Part shown: piece by piece, positions 42,809-51,029 of the stretch
How the letters are laid out: each line of letters begins with the position of its first letter
How positions within the stretch are numbered: the first letter of the stretch is position 1
Assembly: GCF_019449275.2 (NCBI RefSeq)
Contig: NZ_JAHZQZ020000006.1
Span: 62,001-126,000 of the forward strand
Source of the DNA: Microbacterium sp. HD4P20
GTDB lineage: Bacteria > Actinomycetota > Actinomycetes > Actinomycetales > Microbacteriaceae
DNA: 64,000 nucleotides
Direction: 5' to 3'
The notes under the pieces: model-generated
Seen by the model: the letters and a program-made list of their open reading frames with translations, nothing else
The model's database searches: none
Told to the model about the DNA's origin: nothing
Program-made: the position numbers and the translations under genes

Positions 42809-43813
42809 ATGCGCGCGTGGCACACCGCAGGCGACGGAATCGACGCCCTCGAGTCGTCCGAACGAGAGGTGCCCGTCCCTGGCTCGACCGAGGTGCTCGT
42901 GCGGATCGGCGCACTCTCGCTGAACTACCGCGACCTACTGGTCATCGAGGGCGAGGGCGGGTGGAGGCCGGAGTCGTCTGTCGTGCCGATCTCGGATGCT
43001 GTCGGCACCGTCGTTGCCGTTGGTGACAGGGTCACGCGGTTCAGCGAGGGCGACCGGGCGCTTCCCGTCTTCCTTCCCTTTTGGCGAGATGGCGGTCTCA
43101 CCGCCGAGACCTACCACTCACCGGTCGGCGGGCCCGTCAACCGCGGGATGCTGGCCGACTACGTCGTCGTCGACGAGCAGGAAGCGGTGCGCCCGCCGTC
43201 GCACCTCGATGACGCCGGCGCGGCGACACTCCCGATCGCTGGTCTCACCGCGTGGCACGCCGTGACTCGCACGGCGGTGGGCGCGGGTGACACGGTACTG
43301 ATCCACGGGACCGGGGGAGTGGCGCTGTTCGCCGCTCAGATCGCCATCGCCAAGGGCGCGCGCGTGATCATCACCTCGAGCAGTCCCGACAAGCGCTCAC
43401 GGGCCGAGCGGCTCGGTGTGGTCGCGGCTCTCGACTACCGGAACGAAGACGTCGCTGCCCGCGTGAGCGAACTCACCGATGGGGCCGGAGCAGACGTGGT
43501 CATCGAGACGATCGGTGGGACGAATCTGAACCTGTCGCTCGAAGCGCTCCGCATCGGCGGCAGGATCGCGTTCATCGGCTTGATCGAGGGGCTCACTGCC
43601 GAGGTCAGCACGTACATGCTGGTCACCAAGAACGCCACGCTTCACGGGATCGAGACCGGCTCGCGGGCAATGCTCGAGCAGCTCGTCGAGTTCACAGAGG
43701 AGCACGAGCTCATCCCGATCATCGACTCTGCCTACGATCTCGACGACATCCGTGACGCCCTGAAGCACCTCAAGGCCGGCAACCACTTCGGCAAGATCGT
43801 GCTCCGCGCGTGA
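42809..43813 (+). CDS. NAD(P)-dependent alcohol dehydrogenase (MDR family, zinc-independent)
   Basis: A 334-residue MDR enzyme. The GroES-like domain is followed by a nucleotide-binding motif HGTGGVALFAAQ at about 165-176. The structural and catalytic zinc ligands are not evident, so it is nearer to quinone oxidoreductase-like enzymes. The start has a textbook AAGGAGG ribosome site. It follows the TetR gene by 120 bases and may be part of its regulon. The substrate is unknown. Confidence 0.87.
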   Translation: MRAWHTAGDGIDALESSEREVPVPGSTEVLVRIGALSLNYRDLLVIEGEGGWRPESSVVPISDAVGTVVAVGDRVTRFSEGDRALPVFLPFWRDGGLTAETYHSPVGGPVNRGMLADYVVVDEQEAVRPPSHLDDAGAATLPIAGLTAWHAVTRTAVGAGDTVLIHGTGGVALFAAQIAIAKGARVIITSSSPDKRSRAERLGVVAALDYRNEDVAARVSELTDGAGADVVIETIGGTNLNLSLEALRIGGRIAFIGLIEGLTAEVSTYMLVTKNATLHGIETGSRAMLEQLVEFTEEHELIPIIDSAYDLDDIRDALKHLKAGNHFGKIVLRA

Positions 43814-43834
43814 ACCGAGCGTCAGCGACGAGCA

Positions 43835-44077
43835 TCAAGGTCTCGTCTCGGAGCGTTGCACCTGCTCGGCGAGAATGTCCAGCGCGCTCTCCCAGCCGTC
43901 TCGGGTGTCGCTGTCGATCGGGCCGTCGGCGGTGAGCACGAAGGTCATGCGAGTGTGCTCACCCTCCGGGTCGAGCGACACCGTGATCTTCGGCGCCGTT
44001 TCGGGGTCGGATGCGACTCGCCGGTCTCGTCGTTGACCATCGGGTAGGCGTACTGTGAGTCGCGCGGCGCTGCTCCG
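43835..44077 (-). pseudogene. truncated SRPBCC/AHSA1 C-terminal remnant
   Basis: An open frame on the minus strand from the TGA at 44078-44080 to the TGA at 43835-43837 encodes about 80 residues. The last 50 (TVSLDPEGEHTRMTFVLT, then WESALDILAEQV) read as the C-terminal strands and helix of an AHSA1-like domain. No ATG or GTG precedes the conserved part and the N-terminal half is missing. A second frame just upstream also looks protein-like (DSQYAYPMVNDETGES). This is probably a gene decayed by deletion and frameshift. A complete SRPBCC gene is at 3500-3964. Confidence 0.55.
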
Positions 44078-44160
44078 TCATCGATCAGACGTAGACGAAA
44101 GAGATGTCGAGCATCGTCGAAGCTCTGTCGGGCCGGCGGAGATGGCGGAAGGAGTCACCG

Positions 44161-44910
44161 ATGAAGGAGACCGGATGCCGGATGCCCGGCGCCCTCGTGA
44201 TCGCGGCGTCGGCGCTCGCGCTGTCCGGGTGCTCGCTGGCGATCCCCACCGGGCCGGTCCCCAGCACTGGGCCGCTCCCCACCACCGGGCCGATGACCTC
44301 GGAGGAGCGGGACATCGACGACGTGTCGCACGTGGTGCTCGACACATCGGGTCATCTCGTCGTATCGGAGGGGGAGCCGGCACTCACGATTCACGCACCG
44401 AGCGGAGTGATGGACCGTCTCACATCGGACGTGGATGGCGACACCCTCGTGCTGTCGATCGAACCCGGCTTCGTGATGACGTTCGGTGAGGTGCGATATG
44501 AGCTCACCGTCCCCCGGTTGGAGATGCTCGAGGTGAACGGTTCCGGCGATGTCGAGGCGACGGTGTCGGCCGACGACACGGTGCAGCTCAGTCTCGACGG
44601 CTCGGGTGACGTCGACTGGTCGGGGCTGGACGCCGATCGCGTCGAGGTGGGCCTCGCGGGCTCGGGCGACATCGCGCTGAGTGGCTCGGCTGTCGAACTC
44701 TCCGTCGACGTCGGCGGCAGCGGCCGCGTCGACGCGGAACAGCTCGACACTGAGGATGCCGTCATCGCCCTCGACGGCTCCGGCGACGTCGACGTCACGG
44801 TGAGCGACACCCTCTCCGTCGACGTCGCGGGCAGCGGACAGGTCACCTACTCCGGCGACCCGAGTACGGACGTGCGCGTCTCGGGTTCGGGAGACGTCCT
44901 GCGCCGCTGA
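44161..44910 (+). CDS. lipoprotein with DUF2807 (GIN/head GIN)-type beta domain
   Basis: A 249-residue lipoprotein. The signal peptide ends in LALSGC and a Thr/Pro/Gly linker follows. The C-terminal half is a repetitive GSGDV beta-helix pattern: GSGDVEATVS, GSGDVDWSGL, GSGDIALSGS, GSGRVDAEQL, GSGDVDVTVS, GSGQVTYSGD, GSGDVLRR. This is the signature of DUF2807 domains. I chose ATG 44161 because AAGGAG precedes it; 44104 is less likely. It should sit on the outer face of the membrane. Function unknown. Confidence 0.85.
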   Translation: MKETGCRMPGALVIAASALALSGCSLAIPTGPVPSTGPLPTTGPMTSEERDIDDVSHVVLDTSGHLVVSEGEPALTIHAPSGVMDRLTSDVDGDTLVLSIEPGFVMTFGEVRYELTVPRLEMLEVNGSGDVEATVSADDTVQLSLDGSGDVDWSGLDADRVEVGLAGSGDIALSGSAVELSVDVGGSGRVDAEQLDTEDAVIALDGSGDVDVTVSDTLSVDVAGSGQVTYSGDPSTDVRVSGSGDVLRR

Positions 44911-45303
44911 CCGAGATCGTGTCTCTACGCGCCCGCTCCGGGCTCGCGGCGTGCAGTCCCGGAGGGGCGTTCTTCCGGCCGCGGTCGGCGTCTATCAGGA
45001 GAAGAATGAAGGTCGCTCCGGTGAACGGAGGTGGGTGACGCTTGGACGCCGAGGCGCCCTGCTCGTGTTGCTCTAGGACACCCTCATCGTTGATTTTCCG
45101 GCCCTCGGCGAAGATCGGACCTCCGTGGGAAGGGTCCTCCTCCTCAGCATCGACCCCCGCGCCGAGCGGCCTAGGCGACATGGGCCCGGAACAGCCGGCG
45201 GTAGCGAGCGTGGGATCATCGACGAGCCCAAATCCTCGGCAGCGATTCGCCTGAACCCGAGGGCGTCGGCAAGATCGAGCACGCCCATACTCCGAAGGCC
45301 ATG
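44911..45303. other. 393-bp gap without a recognisable gene
   Basis: Short frames exist on both strands (for example 44843-45181 minus and 45042-45254 plus) but none has a ribosome site, known motif or codon pattern like the neighbours. No strong hairpin was seen. It may hold the remains of a lost gene and the promoter of 45304-46653. Confidence 0.5.
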
Positions 45304-46653
45304 ATGACCCGCACTCTCAGCGCACTGCTCAGCATCGTGCTGGCGTCCCTGGCGATCGCGGCGACGCCGACCCCCGTCGCCGCTGCCGAGCAAGATGACA
45401 ACGCGATCACCTGGATGGTGCGACCGAGCGACGGCGTCGGGGAAGACGGCCGCTCGTGGGTCGAACTCGAACTCGACCCGGGCGAGACGGTGCAGGAGCA
45501 CCTGCTCGTCCGGAATCTCGGCGCATCGGCCGTGACGTTCTCGCTCACGGCAGCGGACGGGTACTTCACCGAGACCGGTCGGTTCAACATGCTGACTGCC
45601 GACAGGGAGTCCGTCGACGCGGGCACGTGGATCGAGATCCAGGACGACGTGGAGGTTCCCGCGGGTGCCGACGTCATCGTGCCGTTCACGATCACCGTTC
45701 CCGGCAACGCCACCCCAGGCGATCACCCCGCCGGCGTCGCCGCCGCCATCCGTTCGGGTGGCACCGAGGAGGTGGGCATCGAGTCACGTGTCGGCTTCCG
45801 TGTGATGACGCGAGTGACCGGCGAGCTCGCGCCCAGCGCGGCCGCAACAGTCGCCGGCGAATACAGCGGTTCGCTGAATCCGTTCGATGCCGGCCGGATC
45901 GATGTCGACTACTCGGTCGAGAACACGGGGAACACGCGCCTGTCGATACTCCCGCAGGTCGAGGTCAGCACTTTGTTCGGGTTGGTCTCCTACACCGCGA
46001 CGGGCGAGGAGATCGTCGAGATCGCGCCGGGCGAGTCCCGCGCGGCCGAGATCTCGTTCCCGTCGGTGTGGCCGCTGTTCGTCTACTCCGCGGACGTGAC
46101 GGCTGTGGCGGAACCTGTCAGCGAAGATCTCGCCGCGCGTGGGATCGAGCCCGCCTCGGCGCATGCGCTCGTCGTCGCGATCCCGTGGCCGCAGCTGGTG
46201 TCGATCGCCGTCGCGGCGCTGCTTCTCTGGCTGCTGTGGCGCGACCGCCGCCGGCGCGACCGCAAGGTCGCGGAACTCGTTGCCCAGGCCCGGCGCGATG
46301 CCCTCGCCGAATCGGCCGCGGACCGGCAGCCGGCGCTCCGGCGAATGGCCGGATCAGTCGCGGTGGCGATCGCGCTGCTCCTCTCTGGACCGACCGCGGT
46401 GGCGGCCACCCCGGATGACGACCCGGTGGAGATCCGCGTCGAGATCGCACCGAGGACCTCTCCTAGCGCGACTCCGCCCGCAACTCCAGCGCCGGCTACC
46501 GGTGGCGAGGATCTTGCGACGACGGGCGCTCGCGACATGAGCGCGTGGCTGTGGGCCGGTGCGGCCGCGGTGGTGTCAGGCGCTGTGGTGACTGGCGCGG
46601 TGATCCACTCCGGGCGGCGTCGGTCCCTCGAAACCGAGTTGCGTTCCCGGTAG
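45304..46653 (+). CDS. DUF916-like surface protein with LAXTG sorting signal and internal hydrophobic segment
   Basis: A 449-residue surface protein. After a signal peptide ending near VAAA comes a two-part extracellular beta domain of DUF916 type (FTITVPGNATPGDHPAG motif), the family of WxL-interacting proteins. A membrane span at about 295-317 and a basic tail (RDRRRRDRK) follow. A second signal-peptide-like segment (348-368), a Pro/Thr/Ala linker, LATTG at 404-408, a span and RRR end the protein. LAXTG is the motif used by class E sortases. I used ATG 45304, 5 bases after AAGG. It reads as one uninterrupted frame. Confidence 0.8.
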   Translation: MTRTLSALLSIVLASLAIAATPTPVAAAEQDDNAITWMVRPSDGVGEDGRSWVELELDPGETVQEHLLVRNLGASAVTFSLTAADGYFTETGRFNMLTADRESVDAGTWIEIQDDVEVPAGADVIVPFTITVPGNATPGDHPAGVAAAIRSGGTEEVGIESRVGFRVMTRVTGELAPSAAATVAGEYSGSLNPFDAGRIDVDYSVENTGNTRLSILPQVEVSTLFGLVSYTATGEEIVEIAPGESRAAEISFPSVWPLFVYSADVTAVAEPVSEDLAARGIEPASAHALVVAIPWPQLVSIAVAALLLWLLWRDRRRRDRKVAELVAQARRDALAESAADRQPALRRMAGSVAVAIALLLSGPTAVAATPDDDPVEIRVEIAPRTSPSATPPATPAPATGGEDLATTGARDMSAWLWAGAAAVVSGAVVTGAVIHSGRRRSLETELRSR

Positions 46654-46724
46654 GCGCGCCGGGTTCACCGGCGCGACACCAGCGGGCCACCTGGGGCATC
46701 CGACAGCGGTGTTCACTATCGCCC

Positions 46725-47405
46725 GTGATCTCGACTCTCCCGGTACGACGACGACTCGCGTCGATCGCGGCGGCGGGCGCGCTCGCCATGACCCTCACCG
46801 CGTGTGCCGCACCAGACCTGGGCATCTCGACGGCCGAACGCACCGCATCGCCCGTCCCGTCGAGGTCGGCCAGCGCGGGCCCCTCCCAGCCGGAGCCGGG
46901 ACGCACTGTCGAAGCAGTGGTGCCTGCTCACGCCGGTGACGTACGGGGTGTGCGGCTCGCCGTCGTCATTCCCGACGAGCGTGCCACGAGTCGCGCGCTG
47001 CTGGAGGGCCTCCGCGGCTTCGCGGCGGGGAACGGGCTCGTCGTCGAGGAGTTCGTCGCGACGGGGGATGCGGCATCCGTCGATGCGGCGTTCACCCAGG
47101 CGCTGGCCGCCGAACCGCACATCGTGGTCGGTCTGGGCGCTGGCACCGTCGATGTGTTCGCGTACAACTCGTCGCAATGGCTGGATCAGGATTTCCTCCT
47201 GCTGGGCGCGCAAGTCGCCGAGCCCACTTCGAACGTCTGCGCTGTGGTCTGGGAGGGCGCGACCTCGCGCGGCTCGGGGGCTCCCGCCGACGGCGATCTG
47301 GACCACACCGCAGTCGCCCCATCGCGTGCCGCGGAAGCGGTGTCCGTCGGTGTGGCGACGGTGATGTCGGGCGAATCGGGCATCGTGCTTCATCTGCCCG
47401 AGTGA
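46725..47405 (+). CDS. lipoprotein with BMP/periplasmic-binding-like fold
   Basis: A 226-residue lipoprotein starting at GTG 46725, with a signal peptide ending in LTAC followed by a Ser/Pro linker. From about residue 75 the pattern VRLAVVIPDE, LLEGLRGFAAGNGLVVEEFV, PHIVVGLGAGTVDVF and FLLLGAQ resembles BMP-type solute-binding proteins but only about one lobe is present. CACTAT lies near the right distance upstream for a leaderless start. No transporter genes are adjacent, so a sensory or structural role is as likely as transport. Confidence 0.65.
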   Translation: MISTLPVRRRLASIAAAGALAMTLTACAAPDLGISTAERTASPVPSRSASAGPSQPEPGRTVEAVVPAHAGDVRGVRLAVVIPDERATSRALLEGLRGFAAGNGLVVEEFVATGDAASVDAAFTQALAAEPHIVVGLGAGTVDVFAYNSSQWLDQDFLLLGAQVAEPTSNVCAVVWEGATSRGSGAPADGDLDHTAVAPSRAAEAVSVGVATVMSGESGIVLHLPE

Positions 47406-47498
47406 CGTTGACGGGTGTCGTCATGCCGCCGCCAGAGTCCAGACAGCGGGCGTTCACCTCTGCGCCGATATCAGGTCATGCCGCTTCGAGAGGTTTCT

Positions 47499-47512
47499 CG
47501 AGAGCGCTCTCG
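47499..47512. promoter_or_regulatory. perfect palindrome resembling a CebR/LacI-type box
   Basis: CGAGAGCGCTCTCG lies 14 bases before the phosphatase ATG. Its GAGAGCGCTCTC core resembles the Streptomyces CebR box (TGGGAGCGCTCCCA). It suggests control by a carbohydrate-responsive LacI regulator encoded elsewhere. Confidence 0.5.
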
Positions 47513-47526
47513 CGCATCTTCCCTTC

Positions 47527-50250
47527 ATGCCAGATCGGAGCATCCTCTTGCCCACTTCCGATGTGACCGCGGACGTCGTCCGCGCCGCACACGCGACCAG
47601 GACGGTTCGGCGAACCGTAGCGGGAGCCGTCTTGGCCTCGTTGATCGCAAGCTCCGTCGTCGCGACCGCCGCGCTTCCCGCGGTCGCCGCCCAGCAGATC
47701 ACGCCGACAGCCGTCACCGCTGCAGCCGAACCGCTGCGACTGGAGGGCGAGCAGTACACCAGCGGATCGAACCCCAACGGAGAAGCGCTCAAGCGCGAGT
47801 CGATCAACCTGGGCAACACATTCAACGGCACCGTCGTGCAGTTCGACGACGTGAACTTCACGAACCGCATGGGCACGCTCACCGTGCGCGCCGCCACGCG
47901 CGACGACGCGATCGGCGCAAACCCGCGCCTGGAGTTCTTCCTCGATGAAGCGATCGCAGCGAACAAGATCGCCGATGTCGCGCTGCCGACCACCGGCGGA
48001 TGGAGCAACTGGCTCAACACGACCGTCGACCTCAGCACGACCGTCACCGGCGTCCACGATGTGATCATCGTCATGCACGTCGATGACCTCCCGGATCGTC
48101 GCAACTACGTCGCGAACTTCGACTACTTCGAGTTCGGTCCCGCTGCGCCGGTCGATCTTCCCGAGGCCTACCTCACGAGCGACTCGCCCTGGAAGTACTC
48201 GGACAACGGCACCGATCCGTCGGGCGACGGCTCGCTCTCGTGGACCACCGCGCAGTTCGATGACACGGCCTGGAAGGAGGCTGCCGGCGCCTTCGGATCC
48301 AAGCGCGGCGCGGCGGACCTCGGCAACGGCTACGTCGCCGACACGCTGCTGCAGTATGCGCAGACGGGCTCGGCCGACACGGTGCCGACGTACCACTTCC
48401 GCACGGAGGTGACGATCACGGCTGAGGAACTCGAGCAGCTGGACGCTCTGCAGGGCGAGCTGGCGTACGACGACGCCGTGCGCGTGTTCGTCAACGGCGA
48501 GAAGGTCGCCGGATTCGCGGATGACCGGGTGAATGGCGCCGCGAACCAGAACCTCACCTACGCGGGTGTGAGCGCGGGCGACCCGGCCACCAGCACCGTT
48601 CGGATCCCCGCCGACAAGCTCGTCGCCGGTGAGAACCAGATCGCGGTCGCGCTGTACCAGGACCGCGAGACCAGCAGCGACATCTTCCTCGACGTCAAGA
48701 GCCTCACGCCCGTCGAGAAGCAGGACGTGACGACCGCGAAGATCTCCGACCTGCTCCTCGGTGTTGGCGCGACCACGGCCGAGCGCAACCTCGTCTGGTA
48801 CTCGGACATCGATGTGCCCCAGGTGGCTCAGCTGACCGAGGCATCCGCGATCATCGACGGGGTCTTCCCCGCCACGGCCTCGACGTTCCCGGTCACCGCC
48901 GGCGGCGCGACCAGCAGCGGTGAGTTCTTCCGGGACGCGACGCTGTCGGGGCTCGACGAGAACACCGAGTACGCCTACCGCGTGGGTGCGGACGAGACCG
49001 GCTGGTCGACCGTCCACACCTTCCGCACGCAGAGCTTCACGGGCGGCTTCGACTTCCTCTTCTTCGGCGACCCCCAGGTCGGCGCGTCGGGCAATCTCGC
49101 CAACGATGAGGCCGGCTGGATCGACACGCTCAACGTCGCGTCGCAGACCTACCCGAACGCCGAGATGCTCTTCTCGGCGGGTGACCAGGTCGAGAGCGCC
49201 GGCAATGAGAACGAGTACACCACGCTGCTCAGGCCGGAGCAGATGCGCAGCATCCCGTTCGTGGCGACCAACGGGAACCACGACGTGGGGTCGAAGGCCT
49301 ACGAGCAGCACTACAACCTGCCGAACGAGGATCTCACCGCCGGCGCTGCCGGCAGCCCGTCGTCGTCGGGCGGCGACTACTGGTTCATCTACAAGGATGT
49401 GCTCTTCCTCAACATCAACTCCAACAGCCGTGACTACGCCTCACACAACGCCTTCCTCGAGAAGGTCGTGGCCGAGCAGGGTGACAAGGTCACGTGGAAG
49501 GTGCTCGCCTTCCACCACTCGATCTACTCCGCGGCCGTGCACGCGACGGACGGCGACATCATCGACCGCCGCAACAACATGCCCGCGAAGATCTCGGAGC
49601 TCGGGATCGACATGGTCCTCATGGGCCATGACCACCACTACACCCGCAGCTACCTGATCAAGGACGGCGAACTCGCCAACCCCGACGAGCAGGCCGCGGC
49701 CGCAGAGGTCGTCGCCGGTCCCGGCGAGGTGCTCTACGTCACGGCGAACTCGGCGAGCGGTTCGAAGTACTACAACCTCAACACGGGGATCGACCTGTGG
49801 TGGTCCTCAGTACGCAACCAGGAGCGCGTCCGCAACTACTCCGCGGTCGAGGTGACCGACGAGTCGATCACGGTTCGCACGCTGCGCAGCCAGGCCAATG
49901 GCACCGCCAATCCGGTGAACAGCGTGGTTGACGAGGTTGTGCTCCGCAAAGCCGATGAGGCTGCCGATCTGGATGTCTCGGTGTCGGCTGCGACGCGGGC
50001 GCTTGCGGGCAAGCAGTACGTCTCGGTCACGGTGACCAACAGCGAGGACGTGCCGGTGGATGTCGTGGTCACGACGGCGTACGGCGCGAAGACGTTCACC
50101 GCGGTCGCACCGGGCAAGTCGGCGGCCGTGTCGATCAACTCTCGCCTCGGGGCCATCCCCGCCGGCGAGGTCACCGTCGAGGTGACCGGCCAGGTGGGCG
50201 ACGAGACCGTCACCGTCACAAAGTCCGCCTCTTACCCGGCTGCCGGCTGA
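47527..50250 (+). CDS. secreted purple-acid-phosphatase-like metallophosphoesterase
   Basis: A 907-residue secreted enzyme. A long signal peptide with an RTVRR n-region ends near AVAA (about 55). A CBM6-like domain covers about 71-210 and a galactose-binding-like sandwich about 215-400. The purple acid phosphatase N-terminal domain precedes the metallophosphoesterase domain (about 508-745), which shows FFGDPQVG, SAGDQV, GNHD, HHS and MGHDHHYTR, the full metal-ligand set. The last 95 residues (from 813) are nearly identical to the end of the GH92 protein at 51030-55961. No strong ribosome site precedes the ATG. Substrate probably a phosphorylated glycan or nucleotide, inferred from the context. 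Confidence 0.85.
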   Translation: MPDRSILLPTSDVTADVVRAAHATRTVRRTVAGAVLASLIASSVVATAALPAVAAQQITPTAVTAAAEPLRLEGEQYTSGSNPNGEALKRESINLGNTFNGTVVQFDDVNFTNRMGTLTVRAATRDDAIGANPRLEFFLDEAIAANKIADVALPTTGGWSNWLNTTVDLSTTVTGVHDVIIVMHVDDLPDRRNYVANFDYFEFGPAAPVDLPEAYLTSDSPWKYSDNGTDPSGDGSLSWTTAQFDDTAWKEAAGAFGSKRGAADLGNGYVADTLLQYAQTGSADTVPTYHFRTEVTITAEELEQLDALQGELAYDDAVRVFVNGEKVAGFADDRVNGAANQNLTYAGVSAGDPATSTVRIPADKLVAGENQIAVALYQDRETSSDIFLDVKSLTPVEKQDVTTAKISDLLLGVGATTAERNLVWYSDIDVPQVAQLTEASAIIDGVFPATASTFPVTAGGATSSGEFFRDATLSGLDENTEYAYRVGADETGWSTVHTFRTQSFTGGFDFLFFGDPQVGASGNLANDEAGWIDTLNVASQTYPNAEMLFSAGDQVESAGNENEYTTLLRPEQMRSIPFVATNGNHDVGSKAYEQHYNLPNEDLTAGAAGSPSSSGGDYWFIYKDVLFLNINSNSRDYASHNAFLEKVVAEQGDKVTWKVLAFHHSIYSAAVHATDGDIIDRRNNMPAKISELGIDMVLMGHDHHYTRSYLIKDGELANPDEQAAAAEVVAGPGEVLYVTANSASGSKYYNLNTGIDLWWSSVRNQERVRNYSAVEVTDESITVRTLRSQANGTANPVNSVVDEVVLRKADEAADLDVSVSAATRALAGKQYVSVTVTNSEDVPVDVVVTTAYGAKTFTAVAPGKSAAVSINSRLGAIPAGEVTVEVTGQVGDETVTVTKSASYPAAG
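49963..50250 (+). repeat. C-terminal 288-bp module, copy 1
   Basis: Direct repeat of 55674-55961, same length (288 bp) and same reading frame position at the 3' end of the gene, with long stretches of identical bases including synonymous sites. It encodes a 95-residue beta-rich domain starting ADLDVSVSA and ending SYPAAG, a type found at the C-termini of secreted actinobacterial hydrolases. Confidence 0.9.
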
Positions 50251-50267
50251 CCCGAAGCCGGCAGCCT

Positions 50268-50296
50268 CGCGGCGCAGGCGTTCCGTCTGCGCCGCG
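50268..50296 (+). terminator. hairpin between phosphatase and WxL-like gene
   Basis: CGCGGCGCAG (50268-50277) pairs perfectly with CTGCGCCGCG (50287-50296) over a 9-base loop, 18 bases after the stop. No T-run. It could terminate or stabilise mRNA ends. Confidence 0.5.
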
Positions 50297-50326
50297 GAGA
50301 TCCTTCCCCCAACGAAAGTGAATGAA

Positions 50327-50938
50327 ATGAACAAGTCTGTCCTGCTGCGCAGCAGCGTCATCGCCTTCGGCGCCGCCCTTCTGGTGTCTGCCGGCTCGGC
50401 CGCGGTCGCCGCCGATGAAGAACACGGCACCCAGGACGTCGACGTGAACGTCGCGATCGAAGAGGCTGCCGGCCCCGGCGCTCTGGCACTGACGGTGGAG
50501 GGCGCCGACACCACCCTGGTCGAAGGTGCATCGACGGCGCTCGAGCGCACGTTCGCGGGCACGCTGCCCAAGGTCACGGTCACCGACACCCGTGCGGCCG
50601 AGGATGTGCCGGCGGGATCGGCGTGGTACGTGCTCGGCTCGACGAGCGACTTCGTGGATGCCGCCACGAACAAGACGATCGCGGCGCAGCACCTGGGCTG
50701 GGTGCCCAAGCTCGTCGCGGGCGAGGGTGAAGGCGAGCCCTTCGTCGAGGTCGGCGGCGACGTCCTGCCTTCCGAGCCGGGTCTGGTCGACCAGGAACTC
50801 CTCTACCTCGCTGACAGTGCTGAGAGCAATGCCGGCGGCGGCGTCTTCTCGGCCACGGCCGACCTGCAGCTCGTGGTTCCGGCCGATGTCGCGGCCGGCA
50901 ACTACACCTCGACGCTCACGCTCTCGCTCTTCGAGTAA
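50327..50938 (+). CDS. secreted WxL-like beta-sandwich protein
   Basis: A 203-residue secreted protein. The signal peptide ends near AAVAA (about residue 29). The mature part resembles WxL-type surface proteins: KVTVTDTRAAEDVPAGSAW, then HLGWVPKL, and a final ADLQLVVPADVAAGNYTSTLTLSLF, where the family usually has TYTxTLTWTL. The exact W-x-L tripeptides are not conserved, so the call is by overall pattern. Start ATG 50327 was preferred over GTG 50318. It lies between the phosphatase and GH92 genes and may pair with the DUF916-like protein at 45304-46653. Confidence 0.65.
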   Translation: MNKSVLLRSSVIAFGAALLVSAGSAAVAADEEHGTQDVDVNVAIEEAAGPGALALTVEGADTTLVEGASTALERTFAGTLPKVTVTDTRAAEDVPAGSAWYVLGSTSDFVDAATNKTIAAQHLGWVPKLVAGEGEGEPFVEVGGDVLPSEPGLVDQELLYLADSAESNAGGGVFSATADLQLVVPADVAAGNYTSTLTLSLFE

Positions 50939-50948
50939 GACCCGGTCC

Positions 50949-50983
50949 GAGGCAGGGATGAGCTCGGCGCTCATCCCTGCCTC
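50949..50983 (+). terminator. 15-bp stem-loop after the WxL-like gene
   Basis: GAGGCAGGGATGAGC (50949-50963) pairs perfectly with GCTCATCCCTGCCTC (50969-50983) over a 5-base loop, 10 bases after the stop. This is one of the strongest hairpins in the window. No T-run follows. Confidence 0.65.
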
Positions 50984-51029
50984 CGCCTGCGCCCACGATC
51001 GCGCCACCTCACCTGGAGATCCCACTCTC

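Noticed and set aside
45304..46653. Splitting the DUF916-like ORF into two genes at the internal ATG near 46345
   Set aside because: No stop separates the parts and no clear ribosome site precedes the internal ATG, so a single protein is the simpler reading.
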